This document shows, piece by piece, positions 33,804 to 42,348 of a DNA stretch of 64,000 nt (positions are counted from its first letter, which is position 1; each line of letters starts with the position of its first letter). The position numbers and the translations under genes were made by a program. Source of the stretch: Amantichitinum ursilacus. Lineage in GTDB: Bacteria > Pseudomonadota > Gammaproteobacteria > Burkholderiales > Chitinibacteraceae. A model generated the notes under the pieces. It searched no databases. It was not told the DNA's origin and saw only the letters and a list, made by a program, of their open reading frames with translations. The stretch spans positions 124,001 through 188,000 of the forward strand of contig NZ_LAQT01000003.1 in assembly GCF_001294205.1 (NCBI RefSeq), written 5' to 3'.

Positions 33804-34197
33804 CAACGCCGGGACTGTTGTTACTGGCAATGCGCTGCGCTATTGCTAAAGCCTTCAAACCCAACTCCAGCTAAAACAGTCGTGGCTCAGTCACCACGCC
33901 CACCCAATGTTGCGCAGCAACGAGGCAACCCCGTGTGCAAAACCCCAACCATTTCCTGAGCGGGCGAAGGTAGGAGACAGCGCAGCGGCTCCGACTGAGC
34001 CTCGCGTCCGCGGAGCGGCAGCTGCAAAACCCGGTTATGCAGACGGTTAGTTTCGGCTTTTGACCTTATCCCTTCTGCGCAGCTTTATCGCGCGGAGGGT
34101 CGCCTTTCTTTTGGTTACTTTTTCTTTGGCGAAGCAAAGTTGCACGATAAGTGTTCATTGAACACCGACGTGCTCCCGGGCACCCCCGGGTATCAAA

Positions 34198-34326
34198 CAT
34201 GCGCCGCAGGCTAAGCGGTTAAAGCTCTTCGACATAAGCCAAACCCCAAAACACGCGCCACAGGCCAAGCGGCTAAGGGTCTCTTCGGCATAAGCCGAAC
34301 CTCAAAACATGCGCCGCAGGCTCAAG
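34198..34326. repeat. about 55-bp tandem repeat, 2.3 copies
   Basis: Units start at 34198, 34252 and 34308 with CATGCGCCGCAGG or CACGCGCCACAGG, followed by AAGCGG...CTCTTCG.CATAAGCC.AACC. The unit lengths are 54 and 56 bp, the third is partial. Confidence 0.75.
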
Positions 34327-34399
34327 CCACCAAGACCAACTTCCCCGCCCAGCCCCAGCCCCACCCCCCACGCCGCTGGGGCTCCCATGTCGGATCGGG

Positions 34400-34405
34400 T
34401 ACAAT
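34400..34405 (+). promoter_or_regulatory. -10-like box before the DUF971/ubi operon
   Basis: TACAAT 24 bp before the DUF971 ATG, with no good -35 match; the sequence GGGTACAATCGCCCC has the usual look of start sites in this window (compare argB and kup). Confidence 0.4.
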
Positions 34406-34429
34406 CGCCCCAAATTTTCAGGAGCGCTT

Positions 34430-34810
34430 ATGGCTGGATTGACGCCAGATACCCCGCAGCCCACCGAAATCAAACTGCATAAAGCCTCGCGCGTGCTGGA
34501 GGTGGCATTTGACGATGGCCAGCGGTATCAGCTGACTTGCGAATACCTGCGGGTCTACAGCCCGTCCGCCGAAGTGCGCGGCCATGGCGCAGGCCCGGGC
34601 GTGCTGCAGGTGGGCAAGCAGAACGTCAGCCTGGTCGGCATCGAACCGGTGGGCAATTACGCCATCAAACTGGTGTTCGACGACGGACACGATTCGGGCC
34701 TGTATTCGTGGGAATACCTGTACGAACTGGGCCGCGACCACGCCACCAAGTGGCAAGACTATCTGCATCGGCTGGCGGCTGCCGGCGTGCCCTACGGCTC
34801 TCAGCATTGA
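34430..34810 (+). CDS. DUF971 domain protein
   Basis: A 126-residue protein with the DUF971 pattern, that is the N-terminal domain of gamma-butyrobetaine hydroxylase as a stand-alone protein: ALDVAFDDGQ-like core (here [11 protein letters not shown]), [15 protein letters not shown] and [10 protein letters not shown]. The role is unknown; such genes often sit next to ubiE in betaproteobacteria. AGGAGCGCTT precedes the ATG, and ubiE starts 13 bp after the stop. Confidence 0.85.
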   Translation: MAGLTPDTPQPTEIKLHKASRVLEVAFDDGQRYQLTCEYLRVYSPSAEVRGHGAGPGVLQVGKQNVSLVGIEPVGNYAIKLVFDDGHDSGLYSWEYLYELGRDHATKWQDYLHRLAAAGVPYGSQH

Positions 34811-34823
34811 AAGGGATGGACCT

Positions 34824-35561
34824 ATGAGTGATCAAACCACGCATTTCGGCTTCAAGACCGTCGAAGAATCAGAAAAAGCGCAAAAAGTGGCCGAGGTGTT
34901 TCACTCGGTGGCGCAAAAATACGATGTGATGAATGACCTGATGTCGGCCGGCCTGCACCGCGCCTGGAAGTTCTTCACGATCGAAACCAGCGGCGCCAAA
35001 GCCGGCGACCGCGTACTGGATATCGCAGGCGGCACGGGTGATTTGTCCAAAGCGTTTGCACGCAAAGTGGGCAAAACCGGCCAGGTGTGGCTGACCGACA
35101 TCAATAGCTCGATGCTGGGCGTGGGCCGTGATCGTTTACTGGATGCTGGCGTGGCAACGCCGGTGGCCCTGTGCGATGCCGAAAAGCTGCCGTTCCCGGA
35201 TAACTATTTCAATATCGTCTCGGTGGCGTTTGGCCTGCGCAATATGACGCACAAAGACCAGGCGCTTAAAGAAATGTACCGTGTGCTCAAGCCCGGCGGC
35301 CGCTTGCTGGTGCTGGAGTTCTCGCGCGTGTGGGCGCCGCTCAAGCCCGCCTATGATCTGTATTCGTTCAAGCTGCTGCCGTTTATGGGCAAGCTGGTGG
35401 CCAACGATGCCGATTCGTATCAATACCTGGCCGAATCGATCCGCATGCATCCGGATCAGGACACGCTCAAGACCATGATGTACGACGCCGGCTTTGGCAA
35501 AGTGGACTACCACAATATGTCGGCGGGCGTGGTCGCCCTGCATAAAGGCATCAAGTTCTAA
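34824..35561 (+). CDS. ubiE: ubiquinone/menaquinone biosynthesis C-methyltransferase
   Basis: UbiE adds the C-methyl group to the benzoquinol ring during ubiquinone (and, where present, menaquinone) synthesis using SAM. The 245-residue protein has SAM motif I DIAGGTGD (66-73), the [17 protein letters not shown] lead-in, and [13 protein letters not shown], all typical. It starts an apparent ubiE-ubiJ-ubiB-ampD operon. Confidence 0.95.
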   Translation: MSDQTTHFGFKTVEESEKAQKVAEVFHSVAQKYDVMNDLMSAGLHRAWKFFTIETSGAKAGDRVLDIAGGTGDLSKAFARKVGKTGQVWLTDINSSMLGVGRDRLLDAGVATPVALCDAEKLPFPDNYFNIVSVAFGLRNMTHKDQALKEMYRVLKPGGRLLVLEFSRVWAPLKPAYDLYSFKLLPFMGKLVANDADSYQYLAESIRMHPDQDTLKTMMYDAGFGKVDYHNMSAGVVALHKGIKF

Positions 35562-35600
35562 CTGTCCGATCGCTCGCCATCCACCGCCCGGAGACACCGC

Positions 35601-36149
35601 ATGCTTGCCAGTTTGCTCAATCGTTTGCTCGCTCATGATCACACCAGCAAAGTGGCGCTGGCGGGCTATGCCGGCCGCGTGGTGCGGCTGGTGCTGCCCG
35701 CGTTTTCGGGCACCTTGGGCATCCAGCCGGATGGCACGCTGCAAGATGTCGATATGCCTGCCGAGGCCACCATCACGCTGTCGCCGTCGTTCTTCAGTAC
35801 GTGGTTGTTTGATCGCGAAGCGGCATCGCGCAAGGTGGGGCTGAATGGCGACGAGCAACTGGCCGCCGCCATTGGCCAGATCCTGTCGGGCGTGCGCTGG
35901 GATATGGCCGAAGAATTGTCCAGCCTGATTGGTGATGTGGCGGCCAACCGGCTGACGTGGTTTGCCGAACGTGTCGGCGGCATCCCCGGCGCCATCGGCT
36001 CGCGCCTGTTGCTGGAACTGGGCGAGTACTGGCGTGATGAAGCGCCGCTGTTGGCGCGGAAACAACATGTGGCTGAATTCTGCAGCGCCGTCGACACCCT
36101 GCGCGACGACGTCGCACGGCTGGAACAGCGGCTGCAGCGACTGGGTTAG
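35601..36149 (+). CDS. ubiJ: ubiquinone biosynthesis accessory factor UbiJ (SCP2 domain)
   Basis: UbiJ binds the hydrophobic intermediates and organises the soluble Ubi complex. The 182-residue protein has an SCP2-like N-terminal lipid-binding domain and a C-terminal coiled coil starting around residue 150 (VDTLRDDVARLEQRLQRL). Its place between ubiE and ubiB is the standard order and secures the call, as the sequence itself is weakly conserved. Confidence 0.88.
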   Translation: MLASLLNRLLAHDHTSKVALAGYAGRVVRLVLPAFSGTLGIQPDGTLQDVDMPAEATITLSPSFFSTWLFDREAASRKVGLNGDEQLAAAIGQILSGVRWDMAEELSSLIGDVAANRLTWFAERVGGIPGAIGSRLLLELGEYWRDEAPLLARKQHVAEFCSAVDTLRDDVARLEQRLQRLG

Positions 36150-36200
36150 TCGCGCCGCTGCCGGCCCCAGCCTCTTTCTTGAAAATATTCCGGGATTTCC

Positions 36201-37715
36201 ATGCGGTTCTTCCGCCTGCTTAAAATTGCCTACGTGATTTATCGCTACGGGCTTGATGAATTCCTGCTCGGTCACGAGCGGGTGCGTGGCTTGTCGGTGC
36301 TGGTTAATCGCACCTTGTTCTGGCGCAAGATCAGCACGCCGCGCGCGGTGCGATTGCGTCTGGCACTGGAAGCGCTGGGCCCGATCTTCGTCAAGTTTGG
36401 CCAGGTTTTGTCCACTCGCCGCGACTTGATGCCGCCCGATATCGCCGATGAATTGGCGTTTCTGCAGGACCGCGTGCCCCCGTTTGCCGGCGATGTGGCG
36501 GTCACCGTCATCGAAACCGCGCTCGGCCGTCCGATTGGCGAACTGTATGCCGAGTTTGATCGCACGCCGGTGGCGTCCGCGTCGATTGCGCAAGTGCACC
36601 GCGCGCGCCTGAATGATGGCCGCGCCGTCGCCGTCAAAGTGCTGCGCCCAGGCATCCTCCCCGTCATTGAGAGCGATCTGGCCCTGATGGGCGTGATGGC
36701 GGGCCTGGTGGAGCGCTTGTTCCGCGATGGCAAGCGCCTGCGCCCGCGCGAAGTGGTGGCCGAGTTCGACAAATATCTGCATGACGAAGTCGATCTGATG
36801 GTCGAGGCGGGCAATGCCTCGCAATTGCGCCGCAACTTTCTGGGCTCGGACAAGCTGATCGTGCCCGAAGTGTTTTACGACTGGTGCGCGCGCGAAGTGG
36901 TGACCATGGAATGGATGGATGGCATCCCCATTGGCCGTATTGCGCAATTGCAGGAAGCCGGCATCGACCTTAAAAAGCTCGGCCGTTATGGCGTGGAAAT
37001 CTTTTTTACCCAGGTGTTTCGCGATGGGTTTTTCCACGCGGATATGCACCCGGGCAATATCTTTGTCGCGCCGGATAACCGCTATATCGCGCTCGATTTT
37101 GGCATTGTCGGCACGCTGTCGGACTCGGATAAACAATATCTGGCCATCAACTTTCTGGCGTTCTTTAATCGCGACTATCACCGCGTGGCCGCCGCGCATA
37201 TTGAATCGGGCTGGGTGCCGCGCGACACGCGCGTGGAAGAACTGGAAGCCGCGGTGCGCACCGTATGCGAGCCCATCTTCAACAAGCCGATTTCGCAGAT
37301 TTCGTTTGGCCAGGTGTTAATGCGCCTGTTTGAAACGTCGCGCCGCTTTAATGTTGAAATCCAGCCGCAATTGGTGTTGCTGCAAAAAACGCTGCTCAAT
37401 ATCGAAGGCCTGGGACGCCAGCTCGACCCCGATCTGGACTTGTGGCAAACCGCCAAGCCGTTTCTGGAACGCTGGATGAACGAGCAGATCGGCTGGCGCG
37501 GGCTGTGGCGCAATATCAAGCACGAAGCGCCGTTGTGGACGGCGATGCTGCCCACGCTGCCGCGCAAGATCAACGATTTGCTGGCGCATGATCCGGCCGG
37601 CTTGCTGCAGCAGGGCTATCACGGCCTGGTGTGGGAACAGCGCAAACGCAATTACATCCTGGGCGTAATCGCGGCCTTGCTGGCGGGTATTCTGACGGCG
37701 GTGGTGTTGCGATGA
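36201..37715 (+). CDS. ubiB: ubiquinone biosynthesis kinase-like protein UbiB
   Basis: UbiB is an atypical kinase/ATPase needed for ubiquinone biosynthesis. The 504-residue protein has the KxGQ motif KFGQ (65-68), the Ala-rich nucleotide loop around 125-131 (ASASIAQ), the catalytic Lys146 in [15 protein letters not shown] with the catalytic Asp, and two C-terminal membrane helices ending the protein. The stop overlaps the ampD ATG (ATGA). Confidence 0.94.
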   Translation: MRFFRLLKIAYVIYRYGLDEFLLGHERVRGLSVLVNRTLFWRKISTPRAVRLRLALEALGPIFVKFGQVLSTRRDLMPPDIADELAFLQDRVPPFAGDVAVTVIETALGRPIGELYAEFDRTPVASASIAQVHRARLNDGRAVAVKVLRPGILPVIESDLALMGVMAGLVERLFRDGKRLRPREVVAEFDKYLHDEVDLMVEAGNASQLRRNFLGSDKLIVPEVFYDWCAREVVTMEWMDGIPIGRIAQLQEAGIDLKKLGRYGVEIFFTQVFRDGFFHADMHPGNIFVAPDNRYIALDFGIVGTLSDSDKQYLAINFLAFFNRDYHRVAAAHIESGWVPRDTRVEELEAAVRTVCEPIFNKPISQISFGQVLMRLFETSRRFNVEIQPQLVLLQKTLLNIEGLGRQLDPDLDLWQTAKPFLERWMNEQIGWRGLWRNIKHEAPLWTAMLPTLPRKINDLLAHDPAGLLQQGYHGLVWEQRKRNYILGVIAALLAGILTAVVLR

Positions 37716-38263
37716 ACGCGTTTGATGCCGCCGGTTGGTACGCCAACGCGCGGCATGTGCCCAGCCCCAATCAATCGCCGCGGCCTGATGGCGTGGCGGT
37801 GGATGTGCTGGTACTGCATAACATCAGCCTGCCGCCGGGGCAGTTTGGCGGTGACACGGTCGAGCAGTTGTTTACCAATTCGCTTGCACCCACCGACCCG
37901 CTGTTTGCCGATCTGGGCGCGTTGCGCGTGTCGGCGCATTTTTTTATCCGGCGCGATGGGGCGGTGCTCCAGTTTGTGCCGGTGCTGCAAAAAGCGTTTC
38001 ATGCCGGCGTTTCGCACTGGCGCGGGCGGGATAGCTGCAATGATTTTTCCGTCGGCATCGAGCTGGAAGGCACCGATCACATCGCCTACACCGAGCCGCA
38101 ATACGCCGCCCTGATTGAGCTGGCGGCGCATCTGACCCGCTTTTGTGGCCTGCGCTGCGTGGTGGGGCATAACGATATCGCGCCGTTGCGCAAGACTGAT
38201 CCTGGTCCATACTTTGATTGGCGGCGCATTTATGTTGCATTGCCGCAGCTGGAACCCGAATAG
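37712..38263 (+). CDS. ampD: 1,6-anhydro-N-acetylmuramyl-L-alanine amidase AmpD
   Basis: Cytoplasmic AmpD releases peptide from anhydro-muropeptides in cell-wall recycling. The 183-residue protein has a zinc ligand His36 in LVLHNIS, then [11 protein letters not shown] and [19 protein letters not shown], which hold the remaining ligands and the catalytic Lys/Asp region. No signal peptide, in keeping with a cytoplasmic enzyme. Overlaps ubiB by 4 bp. Confidence 0.93.
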   Translation: MNAFDAAGWYANARHVPSPNQSPRPDGVAVDVLVLHNISLPPGQFGGDTVEQLFTNSLAPTDPLFADLGALRVSAHFFIRRDGAVLQFVPVLQKAFHAGVSHWRGRDSCNDFSVGIELEGTDHIAYTEPQYAALIELAAHLTRFCGLRCVVGHNDIAPLRKTDPGPYFDWRRIYVALPQLEPE

Positions 38264-38287
38264 AGGTGCACCACAACGGCACAGGGC

Positions 38288-38293
38288 TATAAT
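38288..38293 (+). promoter_or_regulatory. -10 box before kup
   Basis: Perfect TATAAT within GGGCTATAATCGCGC, 52 bp before the kup ATG; the -35 region is weak (AGGTGC). Confidence 0.5.
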
Positions 38294-38345
38294 CGCGCCC
38301 GGTTCTTCCGCTTTATTCCGTTTTGATTACAGAGACCTTCGCAGC

Positions 38346-40244
38346 ATGAGCGCACATTCCAGCCATGCACCGTCGGGCGCCAAACTGGCGCGGCTGACGG
38401 TGGGCGCGATCGGTGTGGTGTACGGCGATATCGGCACCAGCCCGCTTTATACGCTTAAGACCTGCCTGACCGCACACGGCAACTTGCCGATCAACGCTGC
38501 CAACATTCTCGGCATTCTTTCCCTGATCTTCTGGGCCATCATGGTCGTGGTTTCGGTCAAGTACGTGATCGTGATCATGCGCGCGGACAACCGCGGTGAA
38601 GGCGGCATTCTGGCGCTGATGGCGCTGGCGTTACGCGACATCGAGCCGCGTAGCCGCAAGGCCTATATCCTGATGGGGCTGGGCATTTTTGGTGCGTCAC
38701 TGTTCTATGGCGACGGCATTATCACGCCAGCAATTTCGGTGTTGTCGGCGTTTGAGGGCATCAGCGTTATTTCGCATACGCTTGACCCCTACATCCTGCC
38801 GCTTACCATCGCGGTCATCATCGGGCTGTTTGTCATCCAGAGCCACGGCACCGCCAGTGTGGGCAAGCTGTTCGGACCCATCATGGTGTTCTGGTTCTTT
38901 GTGCTGGCCGTGATGGGCATCAACAGCATCATCAAGGCGCCCGAAGTGCTGTGGGCCATCAACCCGATGCATGCCATCGACTTTATGGTGGCGTATCCGT
39001 GGCGCGGCTTTGTGGTGATGGGCGCGGTGGTGCTGTCGGTCACCGGTGGCGAAGCGCTGTATGCCGACATGGGCCACTTTGGCATGAAGTCGATCCGCAT
39101 CGCGTGGTTTAGCCTGGTGCTGCCGTCGCTTGCGTTGTGCTACTTCGGCCAGGGCGCGCTGTTGCTGCATAATCCCGCCGCTATCAAGAACCCGTTCTTT
39201 TTGTTGGCGCCGCAATGGGCGCTGGCGCCGCTGGTGGTGCTGGCGGCTGCGGCCACGGTGATTGCGTCGCAAGCGGTGATTTCGGGCGCGTTCTCGATGA
39301 CCAACCAGGCAATCCAGCTGGGCTACTGTCCGCGCATGGATATTGACCACACTTCAGACCAGGAAATCGGCCAGATCTATGTACCGCAAATCAACTGGTT
39401 CTTGCTGGTGGCGGTGATTGTATTGGTGCTGACTTTCCGCACCTCGGACAACCTGGCGGCCGCGTATGGCTTGTCGGTGTGCGGCACGATGGTGATGACC
39501 ACGCTGCTGGCCTTTAACGTGCTGGCGCGCACGGCCAGCAAACAACGCCGCTATCTGATGCGTGCGCTGTTGGTGGTGTTTTTGGGTGTGGATTTGCTGT
39601 TCTTGTCGTCCAATATGCTCAAACTGCCCGATGGCGGCTGGTTTCCGCTGGTCATTGGCATGATCGCATTCACCTTCATGACGACGTGGAAGCGCGGCCG
39701 TGTGTTGCTGGGCGAGCGGCTGCGGGAAGGCGAGTTGCCGTTGCAGGGCTTTGTGGAAAGCCTGGAATCCTCGCCGCCGCAGCGCGTGGAAGGCACCGCC
39801 ATCTTTATGACCACCAGCATGGATAGCGTGCCGCACGCGCTATTACATAATCTGAAGCACAACAAGGTGCTGCACGAAAGCGTGGTGTTCTTGACCATCC
39901 GTACCGCCGATATCCCGTTTGTGGCACGGCGTGAGCGCGTGGTGGTGCGCAAGCTGGGCGAGAGTTTCTATCAGGTGATTTCGACGTATGGTTTCAAGGA
40001 AGAACCGTCAGTGCCGTCGATTCTGAAGCAGGTGGAAGAATTGCAGCCTGCGCTCGATTTTGACCCGATGCAGACGTCGTTCTTCTTGTCGCGCGAGACC
40101 ATCGTGGAAGGCAAGTACCCGGCAATGACGTGGTGGCGGCGCAGGTTGTTCTCGCTGATGACGCGCAACGCCACGCGGGCCACCAACTATTTCCGTATCC
40201 CACCCAACCGCGTGGTGGAAATGGGCATGCAGGTCGAGCTGTAG
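38346..40244 (+). CDS. kup: low-affinity potassium transport system protein Kup
   Basis: A 632-residue KUP/HAK/KT potassium-proton symporter with 12 predicted membrane helices and the family opening GAIGVVYGDIGTSPLYTLK. The loop GGEALYADMGHFG is also diagnostic. The last 150 residues form a cytoplasmic domain. The ATG at 38346 begins MSAHSSHAPSG; the longer frame overlapping ampD is not conserved. It ends at a hairpin shared with the convergent STAS gene. Confidence 0.93.
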   Translation: MSAHSSHAPSGAKLARLTVGAIGVVYGDIGTSPLYTLKTCLTAHGNLPINAANILGILSLIFWAIMVVVSVKYVIVIMRADNRGEGGILALMALALRDIEPRSRKAYILMGLGIFGASLFYGDGIITPAISVLSAFEGISVISHTLDPYILPLTIAVIIGLFVIQSHGTASVGKLFGPIMVFWFFVLAVMGINSIIKAPEVLWAINPMHAIDFMVAYPWRGFVVMGAVVLSVTGGEALYADMGHFGMKSIRIAWFSLVLPSLALCYFGQGALLLHNPAAIKNPFFLLAPQWALAPLVVLAAAATVIASQAVISGAFSMTNQAIQLGYCPRMDIDHTSDQEIGQIYVPQINWFLLVAVIVLVLTFRTSDNLAAAYGLSVCGTMVMTTLLAFNVLARTASKQRRYLMRALLVVFLGVDLLFLSSNMLKLPDGGWFPLVIGMIAFTFMTTWKRGRVLLGERLREGELPLQGFVESLESSPPQRVEGTAIFMTTSMDSVPHALLHNLKHNKVLHESVVFLTIRTADIPFVARRERVVVRKLGESFYQVISTYGFKEEPSVPSILKQVEELQPALDFDPMQTSFFLSRETIVEGKYPAMTWWRRRLFSLMTRNATRATNYFRIPPNRVVEMGMQVEL

Positions 40245-40250
40245 AAACGA

Positions 40251-40281
40251 CATAGGGTGGGACGCGGAGTCCCACCCTATG
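40251..40281. terminator. family A REP-like palindrome between convergent kup and STAS gene
   Basis: ATAGGGTGGGAC (40252-40263) and GTCCCACCCTAT (40269-40280) form a perfect 12-bp stem with a 5-nt loop, 8 bases after the kup stop and 4 before the end of the STAS gene. It has no T-run but is well placed to end or protect both transcripts; the sequence belongs to the repeat family found at 6390, 10151 and 13498. Confidence 0.65.
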
Positions 40282-40283
40282 GT

Positions 40284-40583
40284 TTATTTGATATCGAAAA
40301 TCTTGCCGAAGTTGGCGATGTCCAGCACGGCTTTTACCGTACCTTTGCAATTGACCAGGGTAATCCGCCGTCCGCCCGCGCGTTCGTTCAGCAGCAGCAA
40401 CATGCCCAGCGCGGCCGAATCCATATAGTCGACCCCCGCAAAATCCAGCGTTAGCGCCGTCACCGACGGGTTATCCAGCGCCTCTTGCGTCACCTGCTTG
40501 AAGTCGCGGTGCGCTTCAAAAGTGAAATGCCCGTTGAGCTGGATTTGGGCAATGTTCTGTTCCAGCTTCAAAGCAGCGTGCAT
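40284..40583 (-). CDS. STAS-domain protein, anti-anti-sigma factor type
   Basis: The 99-residue protein is a stand-alone STAS domain. The phosphorylatable Ser of the family is in VDYMDSAALGML. Such proteins bind anti-sigma factors or act in partner-switching with a kinase and phosphatase. AAGGAG lies 7 bases before the ATG at 40583; a TTG just upstream is ignored. It follows the TPR response regulator gene, so the two may work together; no partner kinase is in the window. Confidence 0.87.
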   Translation of the reverse strand: MHAALKLEQNIAQIQLNGHFTFEAHRDFKQVTQEALDNPSVTALTLDFAGVDYMDSAALGMLLLLNERAGGRRITLVNCKGTVKAVLDIANFGKIFDIK

Positions 40584-40680
40584 CAAGCGTTCTCCTTATA
40601 AGTCGGCGTCGCGGGTAGTCTACCGGAGCGCGCCGCAAGTCACCTACTGCCTTTTATGCAGTGCAACCCTTTAAACATAG

Positions 40681-42348
40681 TCATGAAATCGAACCGGTCT
40701 TGCGGCCGGTTTCGGCGTCGATACCATAGCGGAACTGGGTGCGGCGGAACGCCTCGTTCAGCTGCCGGGCCTTGCCGTTGGCCGGATCCAGCCGGCGCAC
40801 ACGCTGTAGATACTGGTTGACCAGCGTCATATAGCGTTCGTTCCAGCCCTCCTGATTGACGCACGTCAGCAGCGTATTGGCCGCGTTCAACAACACTTGC
40901 ACGTTGCCTTTAACCGCCGCCAGCCCGGTAATGAAGTGCTCCGCGGCGCGTTGCAAATCACCCGCTTTGGCGGCGTCGATGGCCAGATTGTTGATGTCAG
41001 CGATATCGCGCGTGGCGTTTTCGATCAGACGGCGGCCCGTTTCGGCATCGCCTTGCGCCAGATACAAACCTTCCACGCTGGCCAGCAATTCGGCGTCGTC
41101 GTGGGCACTGCGTAGCGCCGCGCGGGCAAAATGCTCCCCGCGTTCTTTTTGCTGGCGCGCATAAGCATGGCGCGACGCTTCCAGCAGCACATTCGCGGGT
41201 ACGTCTTCCAGCGCATCCAGTTGTTCGCACGCGGCGCGGAACATCTGCTCGCTGCGCTTGTGGTCATCCAGCGCTTCCAGTACCGCCGCTTCGACCAGTT
41301 GGCCGATCACCTCAGCCGAGGTATCGCCTTTGAAGTCGGTGCGCAAACGCTGCATGGTGCGGCGTGCCGCGCCCACATCGCTGCGCGCCACTTGCACACG
41401 ACCCAGCTCGCCGTAAATGGCGGGCTCGCGCCAGAACGAACCGCGCGACAACTCCAGCGCTTGCGTGAGCGCACCTTCCGCTTGCTGCAGTTCGCCATTG
41501 CGCTCGGCCAGACGGCCCATGGCGCGCTGCCGTTGCGCTACCAGCGGCGAACGTTGCAAGGCGCGGCCCAGCGTGCTTTGCGCGCCCTTGGGGTCGCCTT
41601 GGGCGTTTTGCGTGCGCGCCAGCCAGTCATAGGCCTGGATCATCAATTCATATTGCGAGCTGACCGCTTCAAAACAGGTGCGCGCGCTCGAATAATCCTT
41701 CAAACCAAACAAGGCGCGGCCCAAGCCCATTTGCGCCCACGGCGCTTGCCGTTGCGACATGGCCTGGCGGTAGGTGGTTTCGGCGGCGGCATATTCGGCA
41801 ATCATCAATTGCAGATGGCCTTTCATACGCTGGAATTCGGGCGCTTCCAGCGGGCGCAGATGGATTTCGCGATCACAGGCGGCAATAGCGCCCTGATAGT
41901 CACCGCTGCGCACGGCCGCATCGATACGGCGAAAGCCGCCCTTGCGCTTGAGCGCACGCGCCAGCCGGTTGGCAAATTCCGCGCCCGAGAACGGCTTGAG
42001 CAGATAGCCATCGGGCACCAGCTCTACCGCGCCCATCACCTGCGCCAGCCGGCGTTCACCGGTGATCATCATAAAAATGCAGGAGGGCTTGAGCAGTTGG
42101 TGTTGCTGGCAGCTTTCAAACAGATGCAGGCCGTCAAACCCCTGGCCCAGATCGTATTCGCACAGCACCACGTCATAGGCGTGCGCGTTGATGCGGGCCA
42201 GCGCGTCGGCCGGTTTGCCTACGTAATCAATGGTCTCGACGCCGAATTCGGCCAGCCCGGTGCCCAGTGCCGCGCGCATCTCATTGGCGCGATCGATGAC
42301 CAGCGCACGCGCGCCCACCAGGCTGGGAATCTCTACTGCGTCGTTCAT
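40681..42348 (-). CDS. response regulator with TPR repeats and Glu at the acceptor site
   Basis: The 555-residue protein has an N-terminal receiver domain (about 12-135) and then about ten helices of TPR type. In the receiver, TG in MMITGERR and the Lys of GYLLKPF are present, but the residue at the normal acceptor position is Glu64 (VVLCEYDLGQG, where the family has C-D-Y-x-L-G), and the usual acidic pair is IDR. It may be locked on, or act without phosphorylation. There is no DNA-binding domain. Its ATG overlaps the uvrD stop, and the STAS gene follows after 97 bp. Confidence 0.85.
   Translation of the reverse strand: MNDAVEIPSLVGARALVIDRANEMRAALGTGLAEFGVETIDYVGKPADALARINAHAYDVVLCEYDLGQGFDGLHLFESCQQHQLLKPSCIFMMITGERRLAQVMGAVELVPDGYLLKPFSGAEFANRLARALKRKGGFRRIDAAVRSGDYQGAIAACDREIHLRPLEAPEFQRMKGHLQLMIAEYAAAETTYRQAMSQRQAPWAQMGLGRALFGLKDYSSARTCFEAVSSQYELMIQAYDWLARTQNAQGDPKGAQSTLGRALQRSPLVAQRQRAMGRLAERNGELQQAEGALTQALELSRGSFWREPAIYGELGRVQVARSDVGAARRTMQRLRTDFKGDTSAEVIGQLVEAAVLEALDDHKRSEQMFRAACEQLDALEDVPANVLLEASRHAYARQQKERGEHFARAALRSAHDDAELLASVEGLYLAQGDAETGRRLIENATRDIADINNLAIDAAKAGDLQRAAEHFITGLAAVKGNVQVLLNAANTLLTCVNQEGWNERYMTLVNQYLQRVRRLDPANGKARQLNEAFRRTQFRYGIDAETGRKTGSIS

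Larger units (their letters stand above)
33562..34399. other. gene-free, structured repeat-rich tract
   Basis: No frame here has coding character, but three kinds of structure are seen: a long inverted repeat at 33686-33803, a pyrimidine-rich box at 34103-34139 (CTTTTGGTTACTTTTTCTTT and a complementary AAGCAAAG tail) of a kind that recurs between genes of several proteobacteria, and a tandem repeat at 34198-34326. It separates divergent phoB and the ubi operon. Confidence 0.6.

Noticed and set aside
33642-33874. short overlapping ORFs on both strands in the 33.7-kb inverted repeat
   Set aside because: Mirror-image peptides arise from the inverted repeat; several frames are open together, which argues against coding.
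35136-37199. 687-codon minus-strand ORF across ubiE, ubiJ and ubiB
   Set aside because: It covers three well-supported genes on the other strand and has His/Gln/Arg-rich antisense composition.
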